From contig WRCE01000013.1 of assembly GCA_009784005.1 (NCBI GenBank), positions 1 through 46,319 of the forward strand: a DNA stretch of 46,319 bases. Reading direction: 5' to 3'. This DNA is from Candidatus Methanimicrococcus labiotermitis. Lineage in GTDB: Archaea > Halobacteriota > Methanosarcinia > Methanosarcinales > Methanosarcinaceae. This document shows positions 15,995 through 24,244 of the stretch, one piece after another (position 1 is the first letter of the stretch; every line of letters starts with the position of its first letter). The position numbers were made by a program, and so were the translations under genes. The notes beneath the pieces were generated by a model, which was not told the DNA's origin, searched no databases, and saw only the letters and a program-made list of their open reading frames with translations.

Positions 15995-18070
15995 TCACCT
16001 TCCCTTTTTGGCAGTGAAAAATACTGCCCCTGTGCTGGATGTTACCGCGAAAGCGATCACGGCAAGAATTCCCAGAACAGTCTTCGGTGTGACCCGTGTT
16101 GATGATCCGGCCGGAACATCGGAACCTTCAATATTTTGAAGATCCGCCGGACTTTTCATAATTTGCGCACTCGGCTGTTCGGTTTCGCTTGTGACTGAAC
16201 CGCCGGACGTGTCAACCGTCCATACCGCGTACAGAACGGTATCGCCTCTCATCCCGAAGGCTTTCGGCGTGACCGCGGCGCCATTCACCGCGTATCTCGG
16301 AGTCGCCGCCGCCCTGTTCTCCGACCAGCCGGCGAAAACATAACCCTCTTTTTCAAGACTGCCCGTATTTGGCTTCACCGCTGCCGGCGTATTCCTTAAG
16401 TAATAATTATCCCGCGGCACGTCGCCGCTTTGTGCCCCGACGCCGGTCGGCCAATTCGCGCGGTACGTCACGGCGTACACGGTCATCGGGGTTCCGTCGG
16501 TGTAGCCGATATCGTGATTGTTCCACGCGTTAAACAGGGGCGCGGGCAATGAAATGGCGGCTGTCTGAACCGCGCCGTCATAAACGGTCATATCGCTGTC
16601 GTCGTCCATGACATAAGCCGCGCCTGCGGCATTGCCTGAAAAGACGGCGTCTGCGCCGACTTTGACTCTGGCCCTGTCCGTGTCTGTTGTTCCCGACCAA
16701 ATGCCGCCGCCTTCAGCGGCTTTGTTGCCGCCGATTTCGCCGCCGGTGATATTGACAGCGGTGACGCTTGCCATGTTTTCATTGCAGATGCCGCCGCCGT
16801 TGATGGCAGCCCTGTTGTTTTCAATCGCGCCGCCCGACATTTCAAATACAGAAGCGGTTTGGTCCGCTTTCAAATAAACGCCGCCGCCGAAATTCGCCGT
16901 ATTGTTATTGACGGAACCGTCATGCAAGATAAAACGGCTCTCGCGGGTGCCATGCGAATACACGGAGACGCCGCCGCCTTTATCCGCCGCGGAATTGCCC
17001 GAAACGGAGCCGCCGTCCATGATAAAGTCAGAGTTGCGGCCAACGTAAACGCCGCCTCCCGAAGGTGCGTGATTGCCTGCGACCCTGCCCGCGTCTTTGC
17101 CCGCGTCTCTGCCGCCGGAAATGCCGCCGGGAATGCCACTCGGAATACCGCTAGGGATGCCGCCGGGAATACCGCCGATAATACCGCCGTCCATAAGAAA
17201 AAGAGAGCGGTCAAGGCCGACACCGCCGCCGCCGATTAAAGAGGCGTCTCTTGCCATATTGCCGATGACCCTATTGCCGCTGACGGCGCCGCCGTACATA
17301 ATAAAGCTGCTGTCCTCGGCAGCGGCAACGCCCCCGCCAATTCCAAGCATTGAGACAGACTGACCCTGACCCGAAGACACGGCGTTGTTGCCGCTGATAA
17401 GACCGTCTCTCAGTGTAAAAACGCTGCCGATGTCTGTCACGTAGACGCCGCCGCCTGAGCCGAGGGCAATATTGTTGATGACGGCGCCGCTGTACATCAC
17501 GTAAGCGCCGCCTTTTTGTATAAACACGCCGCCGCCTGAAGCGCGGTCGTTGGAATAAAACATGCAATTTTGAATAACGACATCATAGGTGTGAAGCTCT
17601 GTGCCGCAGCCGGACACGTCGATGCCGCCGGCGCTGTTACCCCCGTCAAGAATGAGGCCGAAAAGCGTTACCATGCCGTCCGTCACATGAAAATGACGGT
17701 CTTTGGCTTCAATGTATAATATCACCCTCTTTTCAGGGTTACCCGGGTCTGCCGATTGTATGGTCAGGTCTTTGTCTATTGTGATGGCAGCGGGCAGCGT
17801 TACCGGCTTCCCCTCACCCAAATCCAAAACGATTCTGTCGCCGGGCTCGGCAGCGTCAATGACATTTTGCAAATCCGCAATGTTTGTCACGACAGTCGAA
17901 AAACCCGTGCTTGCCGGCGCCGCTGAACGCAACCCGAAATAAGTTACAGACGAATCCGGAAAAGGCTCGGCCTCCATGGGAATTGAGGCATTAGAAAAGC
18001 CGGTCAGCAAAAAGCTGGCCGACAATATAAGTATAAATATAAAAATGAGTGGCGTGGACGTTTTTTTCAT
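15995..18070 (-). CDS. Adhesin-like surface protein with beta-helix repeats
   Basis: A 691-residue secreted protein. Residues 1-29 form a signal peptide (basic MKKTS, long hydrophobic stretch). Residues 60-500 hold right-handed beta-helix repeats of the GGGVYV / MDGGSVSGNSA / GAIENNRAAINGGGI type, as in polymorphic outer-membrane-protein-like repeats. Residues 500-625 include a WP and GYVFAGWSEN...VLYAVWT module, the Listeria-Bacteroides (InlB B-like) repeat. A transmembrane helix near 668-686 and KKGR end the protein, so it is anchored by its C-terminus and faces outward. This resembles the adhesin-like proteins of gut methanogens. A short glycine/proline insert (GGIPSGIP repeats near 300-315) is slippage-generated. 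It follows CutA on the same strand, about 200 bases apart. Confidence 0.85.
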   Translation of the reverse strand: MKKTSTPLIFIFILILSASFLLTGFSNASIPMEAEPFPDSSVTYFGLRSAAPASTGFSTVVTNIADLQNVIDAAEPGDRIVLDLGEGKPVTLPAAITIDKDLTIQSADPGNPEKRVILYIEAKDRHFHVTDGMVTLFGLILDGGNSAGGIDVSGCGTELHTYDVVIQNCMFYSNDRASGGGVFIQKGGAYVMYSGAVINNIALGSGGGVYVTDIGSVFTLRDGLISGNNAVSSGQGQSVSMLGIGGGVAAAEDSSFIMYGGAVSGNRVIGNMARDASLIGGGGVGLDRSLFLMDGGIIGGIPGGIPSGIPSGIPGGISGGRDAGKDAGRVAGNHAPSGGGVYVGRNSDFIMDGGSVSGNSAADKGGGVSVYSHGTRESRFILHDGSVNNNTANFGGGVYLKADQTASVFEMSGGAIENNRAAINGGGICNENMASVTAVNITGGEIGGNKAAEGGGIWSGTTDTDRARVKVGADAVFSGNAAGAAYVMDDDSDMTVYDGAVQTAAISLPAPLFNAWNNHDIGYTDGTPMTVYAVTYRANWPTGVGAQSGDVPRDNYYLRNTPAAVKPNTGSLEKEGYVFAGWSENRAAATPRYAVNGAAVTPKAFGMRGDTVLYAVWTVDTSGGSVTSETEQPSAQIMKSPADLQNIEGSDVPAGSSTRVTPKTVLGILAVIAFAVTSSTGAVFFTAKKGR

Positions 18071-18210
18071 GTTTTTCTCCCTTGATGTTTTTTCGTTTTT
18101 TTCCGTTTTTTCTTTTTTTCTGTTTATATGATTCGTTTAGCCGGATATGAAAGATGAGAAATATAAGAAAGATAAGAAAGATGAGAAAGATGACATCCGC
18201 TAAACGTCAT

Positions 18211-18264
18211 GAAAAAAAAGATAAAGTTTCCTATCTCCTAAAAAAAATAAGATAAAGAAACTTT
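18211..18264 (-). terminator. Hairpin with T-run after cutA
   Basis: AAAGTTTC (18223-18230) pairs with GAAACTTT (18257-18264) around a 26-nt loop; on the minus strand the run TATCTTTTTTTTC follows. It lies just downstream of the cutA stop and upstream of the adhesin gene. Confidence 0.45.
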
Positions 18265-18274
18265 TTTACTTTTT

Positions 18275-18616
18275 TTAACCGGATGAACAGGTAAGCAAAT
18301 TCTCATCCACCCAGTCTTTGAAACTGTCGTTAGCATCCTCTATTCGGATTTTTATAATTGTCGGGGCTTCATAGGAGTGTTTAGCCAAAATGAATTCTTT
18401 GACTGCCTCCCAGTTGTCCGCGCCCGTTACCAAAAAGATGCCGAACTCCCGCTCCTTGTATGTTTTATGTTTCCAAACATAGACCGCGGTATGCTTTCTG
18501 ATGTTTGCGCAAACAATTTTTTTACTCTCAATCAAAGCTTCTGCAACTGCTTCCGCTTCTTTTTTTGCTGAGAAGGATGTGTAGACTAAAATATAATCTT
18601 TGTTTTTGTTTGTCAT
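18275..18616 (-). CDS. cutA: CutA1-type divalent-ion tolerance protein
   Basis: A 113-residue protein matching the small trimeric CutA1 family: DYILVYTSFSAKKEAEAVAEALIESKKIVCANI is the first half of its ferredoxin-like fold, Y-x-WKHK the central strand, and AKHSYEAPTIIKIRI the conserved H-x-YE-x-P-x-I segment near the C-terminus. It has been linked to copper tolerance in bacteria, though its role is unsettled. I chose the ATG at 18616 because GGAGAAGAGGAGCC lies directly upstream; an earlier in-frame start at 18637 would run through that Shine-Dalgarno sequence. Confidence 0.85.
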   Translation of the reverse strand: MTNKNKDYILVYTSFSAKKEAEAVAEALIESKKIVCANIRKHTAVYVWKHKTYKEREFGIFLVTGADNWEAVKEFILAKHSYEAPTIIKIRIEDANDSFKDWVDENLLTCSSG

Positions 18617-18779
18617 GGCTCCTCTTCTCCATTTCAATACTCGAATCGTTTTTTCGTTTTCATAAATTCTTTCTTCGTTTTTTCATATGGTTCTGTTCAT
18701 TCGTTTTTCCATATGCTTCCGTTTTTGACTCTTCCGTTTTTAACGATTCCGTTTCTTCTTCCGTTTTTTAACGATACCG

Positions 18780-18925
18780 TTCTATATTATTCGTTTTTGG
18801 GTTTTCCGTTTTTGGGTTATTCGTTTTTGGGTTATTCGTTTTTGGGTTATTCGTTTTTGAGTTTTTCGTTTTTGAGTTTTTCGTTTTTGAGTTTTTCGTT
18901 TTTGAGTTTTTCGTTTTTGCCGTTT
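18780..18925. repeat. 15-bp T-rich tandem array
   Basis: About nine units: GGGTTATTCGTTTTT four times, then GAGTTTTTCGTTTTT four or five times, with degenerate relatives back to about 18640. Two related unit types in succession show local homogenisation of each half. Confidence 0.9.
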
Positions 18926-18959
18926 TTTGTTTTTGTTTTTTCGTCTCTGTTTTTATCGT

Positions 18960-19325
18960 TTTGCTTATATACGAGATATAAGACTCACCGTCATTCAGCA
19001 TAACGAAAAAAGAAAAAGTTTCGATCTTACAAATACAAAAGATCTGTGTGATCAAAGACTATCATTCTCGGATATTTCTTCTGCTGAAATGATAGGGGGC
19101 AAATACCTGCAAAAGCAGTTGGAAAACAGATTCTACCTCGAAAGTTCAGATCAGGTCGTTTGAGACACCGCCGGAAAACCGTCATATGTCTCGTCTCAGG
19201 CCGGAGGACTGACAGAACCTGTATCATCGAAGTAGACGAAAAATAATTATTAGATAATATATTACTTAAATCTATCGTAACATTATGCAACAGCTGACAG
19301 CATAGATGTACAACATGAGACATTT
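18960..19325. other. Unassigned segment of mixed composition
   Basis: A TATA-like box (about 18962-18972) precedes about 350 bases that are not repetitive and are richer in GC than the surroundings. A minus-strand frame of 98 residues (19027-19323) is open but shows no recognisable domain and no good ribosome-binding site. A structured or regulatory RNA, or a gene relic, are both possible. Confidence 0.3.
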
Positions 19326-19404
19326 ATGCTAACGCAGCAATGCAAGCGGCAGCAATGAAATGGCAGCAATGAAATGCAGCAGGAACAGTGGCAACAGCAG
19401 GCAC

Positions 19405-19509
19405 GGCAGTGACGGTGATAGCAGCAGTGGCGGCAGCAGCAGTGGCGGCAGCAGCAGTGGCGGCAGCAGCAGTGGCGGCAGCAGCAGTGGCGGCAGCAGT
19501 GGCGGTAGC
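19405..19509. repeat. 15-bp array left of the inverted repeat
   Basis: Six to seven units of GCAGCAGTGGCGGCA, ending at the left arm of the inverted repeat. Confidence 0.9.
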
Positions 19510-19510
19510 T

Positions 19511-19847
19511 GTGCCACGTTCGCGAAGCGAACGGCTATTACAAAAAAAAGCAGATGCATGTGGCAAGTTCCAAGTGGCAGATGGCAGCCAATGTAAGTAG
19601 CCAATGCAGGTAACCAATGCAGGTAACCAATGCAAGTAGCCAATGCAAGTAGCCAATGCAAGTAGCCAATGCAGGTAACCAATGCAGGTAACCAATGCAG
19701 GTAGCCAATGCAAGTAGCCAATGCAGGTAGCCAATGCAAGTAGCCAATGCAAGTAGCCAATGCAGGTAGCCAATGCAGATAGCCAATGCAGGCAGCTAAT
19801 GCATCTGCTTTTTTTTGTAACAGCCGTTCGCTTCGCGAACGGGGCAC
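19511..19847. repeat. 49-bp inverted repeat enclosing a 13-bp tandem array
   Basis: Left arm 19511-19559 (starts GTGCCACGTTCGCGAAGCGA) and right arm 19799-19847 are reverse complements with about two mismatches in 49. Each arm contains its own palindrome, CGTTCGC-GAA-GCGAACG, and an A8/T8 run, so each arm alone reads like a hairpin plus T-run facing the other. Between them is the 13-bp array. No transposase or integrase frame is present. Confidence 0.92.
19590..19797. repeat. 13-bp tandem array inside the inverted repeat
   Basis: About sixteen units of AGTAGCCAATGCA and its AGGTAACCAATGC-type variants, filling the space between the arms. Units share the CAATGCA core with the array to the right. 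Confidence 0.93.
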
Positions 19848-20160
19848 AGCGGCAGCAGGCACAACGGCAGCAATGCAAGCGGCAGCAGGCACAACGGCAG
19901 CCAATGCAAGCGGCAGCAATGCAAGAGGCAGCCAATGCAAACGGCAGCCAATGCAAGCGACAGCCAATGCAAGCAGCAGCAATGCAAGCAGCAGCAATGC
20001 AAGCAGCAGCAATGCAAGCAGCAGCAATGCAAGCGGCAGCAATGCAAACGGCAGCAATGCAAGCGGCAGCAATGCAAGCGGCAGCAATGCAAGCGGCAGC
20101 AATGCAAGCGGCAGCAATGCAAGCGGCAGCAATGCAAGCGGCAGCAATGCAAACGGCGGC
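19848..20160. repeat. 15-bp array right of the inverted repeat
   Basis: About twenty units of GCAATGCAAGCGGCA, with GCAATGCAAGCAGCA in the middle block and some units missing three bases. The frame is open in several directions because no unit holds a stop; that is not evidence of coding. Confidence 0.93.
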
Positions 20161-20200
20161 AAAAAAAAATAATTTTGAGAACCGGAAAAGGTTCTCAATT
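20160..20200 (-). terminator. Intrinsic-type terminator of pan
   Basis: TTGAGAACC / GGTTCTCAA, a 9-bp perfect stem with a 6-nt loop, lies at 20174-20197. Read on the minus strand it is followed by AATTATTTTTTTTT. It is 35 bases beyond the pan stop codon. Confidence 0.7.
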
Positions 20201-20231
20201 TTTCAGAAAAACTGACGTGTCGTTTTCAAAA

Positions 20232-21509
20232 TTAAGCGAACATGTCATTCGGCACGGCGAAACGGCGGTTTTCATCGTCCTTTTTGACTTTCTTGGCAGC
20301 TTCCGTCATGTCTTGCATGGAAATGATGTTGCCGCGTCGTCTTAATACAAAAATGCCGGCTTCGCGGGCGACTGCGTTTAAATCGGCGCCGCTGAAACCT
20401 GCCGTATCCTTAGCCAGTTTTGCCAAGTCAACTGAAGCGTCTAAGTTCATTTTTGATGTATGGATTTGTAAAATTTCAAATCTTGCAGTTTCGTCGGGCA
20501 TCGGCACTTCGATGGCGCGGTCGAAACGGCCCGGGCGAAGAAGCGCGGGGTCCAACAGATCTTTACGATTGGTGGCCGCCATAATCTTCACGTCGCCGCC
20601 GGTGTCAAAGCCGTCCATTTCAGCAAGCAGCTGAAGCATGGTTCTGTTGACTTCGGCCGAGCCGCTGGTGCCGTCAAAAGTTCTGGTACCGCCGACAGCG
20701 TCAATTTCATCAATGAAAAGAATCGCCGGCGCTTTGGAACGGGCCATAGCGAAAATGTCTTTCACCAAACGAGCGCCTTCACCGACGAATTTTTGAACAA
20801 GATCTGAACCGGACATTCTGATAAACGTCGCGTTCGCCTGCGTCGCCACCGCTTTTGCAATCAAAGTCTTTCCTGTGCCCGGAAGGCCGTAAAGCAAAAC
20901 GCCTGACGGCGGCTCAATACCGATCTTTTCAAAGAGTTCGGGGTGCGTCAGCGGCAATTCAACTGTTTCGATAACTTCCTGAATGACACCGCTCAAACCG
21001 CCAACCTGGTCATAACTGACATTGGGAGAACGGATGAGTTCCATCACCTGAGCGCGGACATCGGTCGATTGACTGAGAATATCCATAATCACATAAGCGG
21101 CGCCATTGACGGCAACACGCATACCGGGTTCGAGGGCGTCTTTGAAATCGGGCGCGCGGTGCGTTAAAATCTCCTGATTGTTGCCGTGGAGTTTTATCAG
21201 CACGTCCTCATCAAAAATTTCCATCACAGTCGCGATGAAATACGGCGTTTTGGTTAAATCGTCCACTTGATTTTTGATGCGGCGGATTTCCCAGCGGTGG
21301 TCTTCCACAATCTGCGTCATTTTCAAGACATTGGCTTTCAGCTCTCCGTTCTCAATCTGCACCGCGGAAATCTCCTCCGTCAGCTCTTTGATTTTCTCGT
21401 GCAGCTCTTCATTTTCCAAAACAAGCCGCGCCGAATCGGAAGAAGACTCGGAACCGGTTGCTTTCTCAATCACCGTTTGGTTTAAATTTTCAAAATCGTT
21501 TTCTGACAT
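20232..21509 (-). CDS. pan: Proteasome-activating nucleotidase (PAN)
   Basis: PAN is the hexameric AAA+ ATPase that unfolds proteins into the archaeal 20S proteasome. The 425-residue protein has an N-terminal coiled coil (about 35-85), an OB domain (about 90-165), and an AAA+ domain with Walker A GLPGTGKT near 205 (Leu where most PANs have Pro), Walker B ILFIDEID near 260, the arginine-finger region LLRPGRFDR, and the C-terminal helical domain. The final residues MFA fit the hydrophobic-aromatic-X signal that docks into the 20S ring. Start ATG 21509 follows AAGGGTACATT; the open frame runs 94 codons further upstream through a repeat and is not a real extension. Confidence 0.95.
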   Translation of the reverse strand: MSENDFENLNQTVIEKATGSESSSDSARLVLENEELHEKIKELTEEISAVQIENGELKANVLKMTQIVEDHRWEIRRIKNQVDDLTKTPYFIATVMEIFDEDVLIKLHGNNQEILTHRAPDFKDALEPGMRVAVNGAAYVIMDILSQSTDVRAQVMELIRSPNVSYDQVGGLSGVIQEVIETVELPLTHPELFEKIGIEPPSGVLLYGLPGTGKTLIAKAVATQANATFIRMSGSDLVQKFVGEGARLVKDIFAMARSKAPAILFIDEIDAVGGTRTFDGTSGSAEVNRTMLQLLAEMDGFDTGGDVKIMAATNRKDLLDPALLRPGRFDRAIEVPMPDETARFEILQIHTSKMNLDASVDLAKLAKDTAGFSGADLNAVAREAGIFVLRRRGNIISMQDMTEAAKKVKKDDENRRFAVPNDMFA

Positions 21510-21856
21510 AATGTACCCTTGACTGTTATTTGACTTAATAATAGTTTCTATAACAATCAGAAAAATAAAAAACGCCCGACATCTCAGAATCAGGCTGCCG
21601 CCTTCATTTCTACATGAAGACGTTTTTGAACTCTTCACCCAAACTCTTTTTTCCAAACTCCTTTTCCAAACTCTTTTTTCCAAACTCCTTTTCCAAACTC
21701 CTTTCCCAAACACTTTCAATTTAGGGTACAATCCGCTTGATTTGTTTGTAATGCTATACACAAGCTTTATAACATCATTTCTCATATTCATTTAAACTAT
21801 TATTGTCTAAAAAAGAATTTGTATATGACCGGAACATTTGAACGGGATGATAAACG
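21510..21856. other. Divergent promoter region of pan and cbiQ
   Basis: Contains a degenerate 13-14 bp array (CCAAACTCCTTTTC type, 21640-21715), a TATA-like AGCTTTATAAC near 21763 that fits cbiQ, and TTCTATAACAATC near 21546. No gene is seen. The minus-strand open frame across the array belongs to upstream noise of pan. Confidence 0.6.
21640..21715. repeat. 13-14 bp array in the pan-cbiQ spacer
   Basis: Six to seven units of CCAAACTCCTTTT / CCAAACTCTTTTTT, alternating in length. Confidence 0.85.
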
Positions 21857-22642
21857 ATGAGGAACTTGGATGATGTTGCGCTTCTCAGTCCTCTGAGATA
21901 CAAAAACACGACGCTTAAACTGCTTTTAGTCCTCTTCGCCCTTATAGCGGGTCTTCTCGCCGATTCGCCTGTCCTTCCGGCTTTTGTTATGTTTTGCATG
22001 ATTTCGGCAACCCTTTTGTTTGGAAAAATTCCGGTCGGTACGTATTTCAAACTATTCATATCCGTCCTCGGCTTCGTTGCCGCCAGCTGCGTTATTCTAG
22101 CCTTTTTCGCCATCGGAAATGGCGGCGGCATACTTTTGGAAATCCCCGTGTTCGGCCGGTCATTGACGATAACAGAAGGAAGCGCCAATCTGGCGATTCT
22201 TGTTTTTGCGCGGTCTCTGGGCGGTATTTCAAGCCTTTTCTTTTTATCGATGACAACGCCGATGCTTGAATTGTTCTCCTACTTCAAACGCTTTTCATTT
22301 TTGGACATCTTCACGGAACTGACGATGCTGATTTATCGGTACATCTTCGTTTTCTTAGGCCTCCTTTTGAATATTCAGGCGGCGCAGAAAATGAGATTCG
22401 GCTATCGCAATTACAAAACCTCCATATACTCGGCCGGCCTGCTCGCCGGCAGCCTGTTCATCCTGACGCTGGAACAGGGCGACCGCCTTTTTTTAGCCAT
22501 GAATTCCAGATGTTACGACGGCAAACCGGTGTTCTACGAATCCAAATACAAAATATCCCCCGCTGACCTATTGATTGCCGCCGTCTTCGTTTCGTCGGTT
22601 ATTGCCGTTTTCATTTATTCGAGGGGGATTCAAGTCTTTTAA
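21857..22642 (+). CDS. cbiQ: Energy-coupling factor transporter transmembrane subunit (CbiQ-like)
   Basis: T-component of an ECF-type importer, probably for cobalt. The 261-residue protein has about six hydrophobic segments. The coupling region LTMLIYRYIFVFLGLLLNIQAAQKMRFGYR and the late LTLEQGDRLFLAMNSRCYDGK segment match CbiQ, where the two short Ala-Arg-Gly-like motifs contact the ATPase. It is followed by cbiO on the same strand after about 170 bases of repeat-rich DNA. The usual substrate-binding CbiM and CbiN genes are not in the window, so the S component must be elsewhere. The cobalt specificity is inferred from the CbiQ resemblance and from the need for cobalt in a corrinoid-rich organism. 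Confidence 0.87.
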   Translation: MRNLDDVALLSPLRYKNTTLKLLLVLFALIAGLLADSPVLPAFVMFCMISATLLFGKIPVGTYFKLFISVLGFVAASCVILAFFAIGNGGGILLEIPVFGRSLTITEGSANLAILVFARSLGGISSLFFLSMTTPMLELFSYFKRFSFLDIFTELTMLIYRYIFVFLGLLLNIQAAQKMRFGYRNYKTSIYSAGLLAGSLFILTLEQGDRLFLAMNSRCYDGKPVFYESKYKISPADLLIAAVFVSSVIAVFIYSRGIQVF

Positions 22643-22684
22643 TCACGAATTCGAATATTGCATCCAAACTTTCGAATTTTGAAA

Positions 22685-22805
22685 AATTCAAATTTAAGGG
22701 AAATTAAGTTTAGGGAAATCAAGTTTGGGAAATCAAGTTTGGGAAATCAAGTTTGGGAAAGTAAGTTTAGGGAAATCAAGTTTGGGAAATAAAGTTTAAG
22801 GAAAT
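22685..22805. repeat. 14-bp tandem array before cbiO
   Basis: Seven or eight units of GGGAAATCAAGTTT with AAATTAAG, AAAGTAAG and AAATAAAG variants. The last unit, AAGGAAATTCATT, includes the AAGGA that acts as the ribosome-binding site of cbiO. Confidence 0.9.
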
Positions 22806-22810
22806 TCATT

Positions 22811-24187
22811 ATGATTTTAGAAACCAGAAATTTAGAGTTCAGTTATCCGGATGGGACCAAAGCCATCGATGATATTTCCATCACGATTCCCGAAGGGAAG
22901 AAAATTTCATTTGTCGGAAAAAACGGTTCGGGGAAGTCGACGCTTTTCTTGCTTTTGAACGGCACGTTAAAACCGAAGAAGGGAAAAGTCATTTACGGCG
23001 GCAAAGATGTCGATTATTCGTCGTCGGGCCTTCGCGACCTGCGCAAAAAAGTAGGCATTGTTTTTCAGAATTCGGACGACCAGCTTTTTGCGCCGACGGT
23101 TTATCAGGATATCGCTTTTGGCCCGATGAATCTCGGTTATCCCAAAGAGGAAGTCGAACGCATTGTCAATCTGATGATGGACCAATTCGGCCTGCGGCAT
23201 CTCAAAGACAAACCGCCGCATCATTTAAGCGGCGGCCAAAAGAAACGAACGGCCATCGCCGGCGTTTTGGCAATGGACCCCGATGTTATTATTTTGGATG
23301 AGCCGCTGTCCAATTTAGACCCGGTCGGCGCTGACGAGATTTTAGACATTCTGAATGAATTGAACCACATGGGAAAGACAATCATCATTTCAACCCATGA
23401 TGTAGACTTAGCCTACGCTTGGTCAGAGTACGTTTATTTGCTGTCAAACAGCCGCCTGATGGACGAGGGCGTCCCCGGCGATGTCTTCTCAAAAGAAAAG
23501 CAGGTTCGCGATTCCTCATTGAAAAACCCGCTTATCTTGGACATTTACCGCGAGCTGGAAAAAAGATGGCTGGCAACAGGACATGAACAGCCCAAAGACC
23601 TGCCCGAACTCGCTCGAACGCTCCGCTCAATAGATTTGATGCGCGTAGACGTCAGCCCCGATGTCGCCGTCGGCCAATGCGTTAACTTAGGCGTCTTGTT
23701 CGGCGAGTATACAAAAGAAGGGCTTTACGAAGCCGTCAATTCCCGCGTTCTGTTTCGAAATGATGACGGCACCGCTGTTGTCGAACTGAAGCGCCGGGTC
23801 CTGAGGCCGGGAGCCGTTTATGTTTACAACATGGAATGTTTTGACAAAGATGAATTTGAATCCATCATCAAAAAATACGATATCAACCATATCGGCGCCA
23901 TGGGCAAACTGAGCAAAGACCTCGCCGAAAACCAAGGCATAACGATTGTCTGCAACTCCGGCGTGATTGACCGTTCCATCTTAAACGCAATTACCGGCAG
24001 CCGATGCCTGATATTAACAAGCAAAGGAATGGTCGCCCATACCGCGAAACGTGTTCGCGATTACATCCAAAACAGCGGCATCCGCCTGATTTTCAGTCCC
24101 GTCGGAAAAGGCGCCGCCGAAGTAGATTACCACGCGGCGGAGACAGCTGAGACAACGGAGGACAACTCCGAATCGAATAATGAGTAA
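22811..24187 (+). CDS. cbiO: Cobalt ECF-transporter ATP-binding protein CbiO with C-terminal extension
   Basis: The first 280 residues form a standard ABC ATPase: A-loop Tyr in FSYPDG, Walker A GKNGSGKST near 36-44, the Q-loop in GIVFQNSDDQLF (the ECF-type Q-x-x-DDQ), signature LSGGQKKR near 139, Walker B VIILDEP near 160, switch His in STHDVD. CbiO normally ends near 280; this one is 458 residues. The extra 180 residues begin near LARTLRSIDLMRVDVS and contain GAMGKLSKDLAENQGITIVCNSGVIDRSILN and GSRCLILTSKGM, which looks like an alpha/beta domain I cannot place. The organisation with cbiQ supports cobalt transport. Confidence 0.85.
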   Translation: MILETRNLEFSYPDGTKAIDDISITIPEGKKISFVGKNGSGKSTLFLLLNGTLKPKKGKVIYGGKDVDYSSSGLRDLRKKVGIVFQNSDDQLFAPTVYQDIAFGPMNLGYPKEEVERIVNLMMDQFGLRHLKDKPPHHLSGGQKKRTAIAGVLAMDPDVIILDEPLSNLDPVGADEILDILNELNHMGKTIIISTHDVDLAYAWSEYVYLLSNSRLMDEGVPGDVFSKEKQVRDSSLKNPLILDIYRELEKRWLATGHEQPKDLPELARTLRSIDLMRVDVSPDVAVGQCVNLGVLFGEYTKEGLYEAVNSRVLFRNDDGTAVVELKRRVLRPGAVYVYNMECFDKDEFESIIKKYDINHIGAMGKLSKDLAENQGITIVCNSGVIDRSILNAITGSRCLILTSKGMVAHTAKRVRDYIQNSGIRLIFSPVGKGAAEVDYHAAETAETTEDNSESNNE

Positions 24188-24244
24188 AGAAATAAAAAAT
24201 ATGGCAAAAAAACATGGAAAAAACGGCATGTCATTCAGTATTTG

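Larger units (their letters stand above)
18617..20231. other. 1.6-kb repeat-dominated region between cutA and pan
   Basis: No supported gene. It contains a 15-bp T-rich array (18780-18925), a TATA-like TGCTTATATACGAG near 18962, a more mixed-composition segment of about 360 bases (18960-19325) with no family match, then four blocks of tandem repeats around a 49-bp inverted repeat (19405-20160). Long open frames here arise only because repeat units lack stops. The last 60 bases hold the pan terminator. Confidence 0.7.

Noticed and set aside
19590..20160. Possible CRISPR array
   Set aside because: Units are 13-15 bp and directly abutting, with no unique spacers; no cas genes are in the window.
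16000..20200. Prophage or insertion sequence to explain the repeat-rich accessory stretch
   Set aside because: No transposase, integrase, capsid or terminase frame can be read on either strand.
19324..20215. Several open frames of 118-289 residues on both strands
   Set aside because: They exist only because the repeat units lack stop codons. Proteins are monotone (for example ALLPLALLPLALLP) and starts lack ribosome-binding sites.
21510..21791. 94-residue N-terminal extension of PAN
   Set aside because: It translates the 13-14 bp array (WKRSLEKRVWKRSLEK) and precedes the conserved PAN start at 21509, which has its own AAGGG signal.
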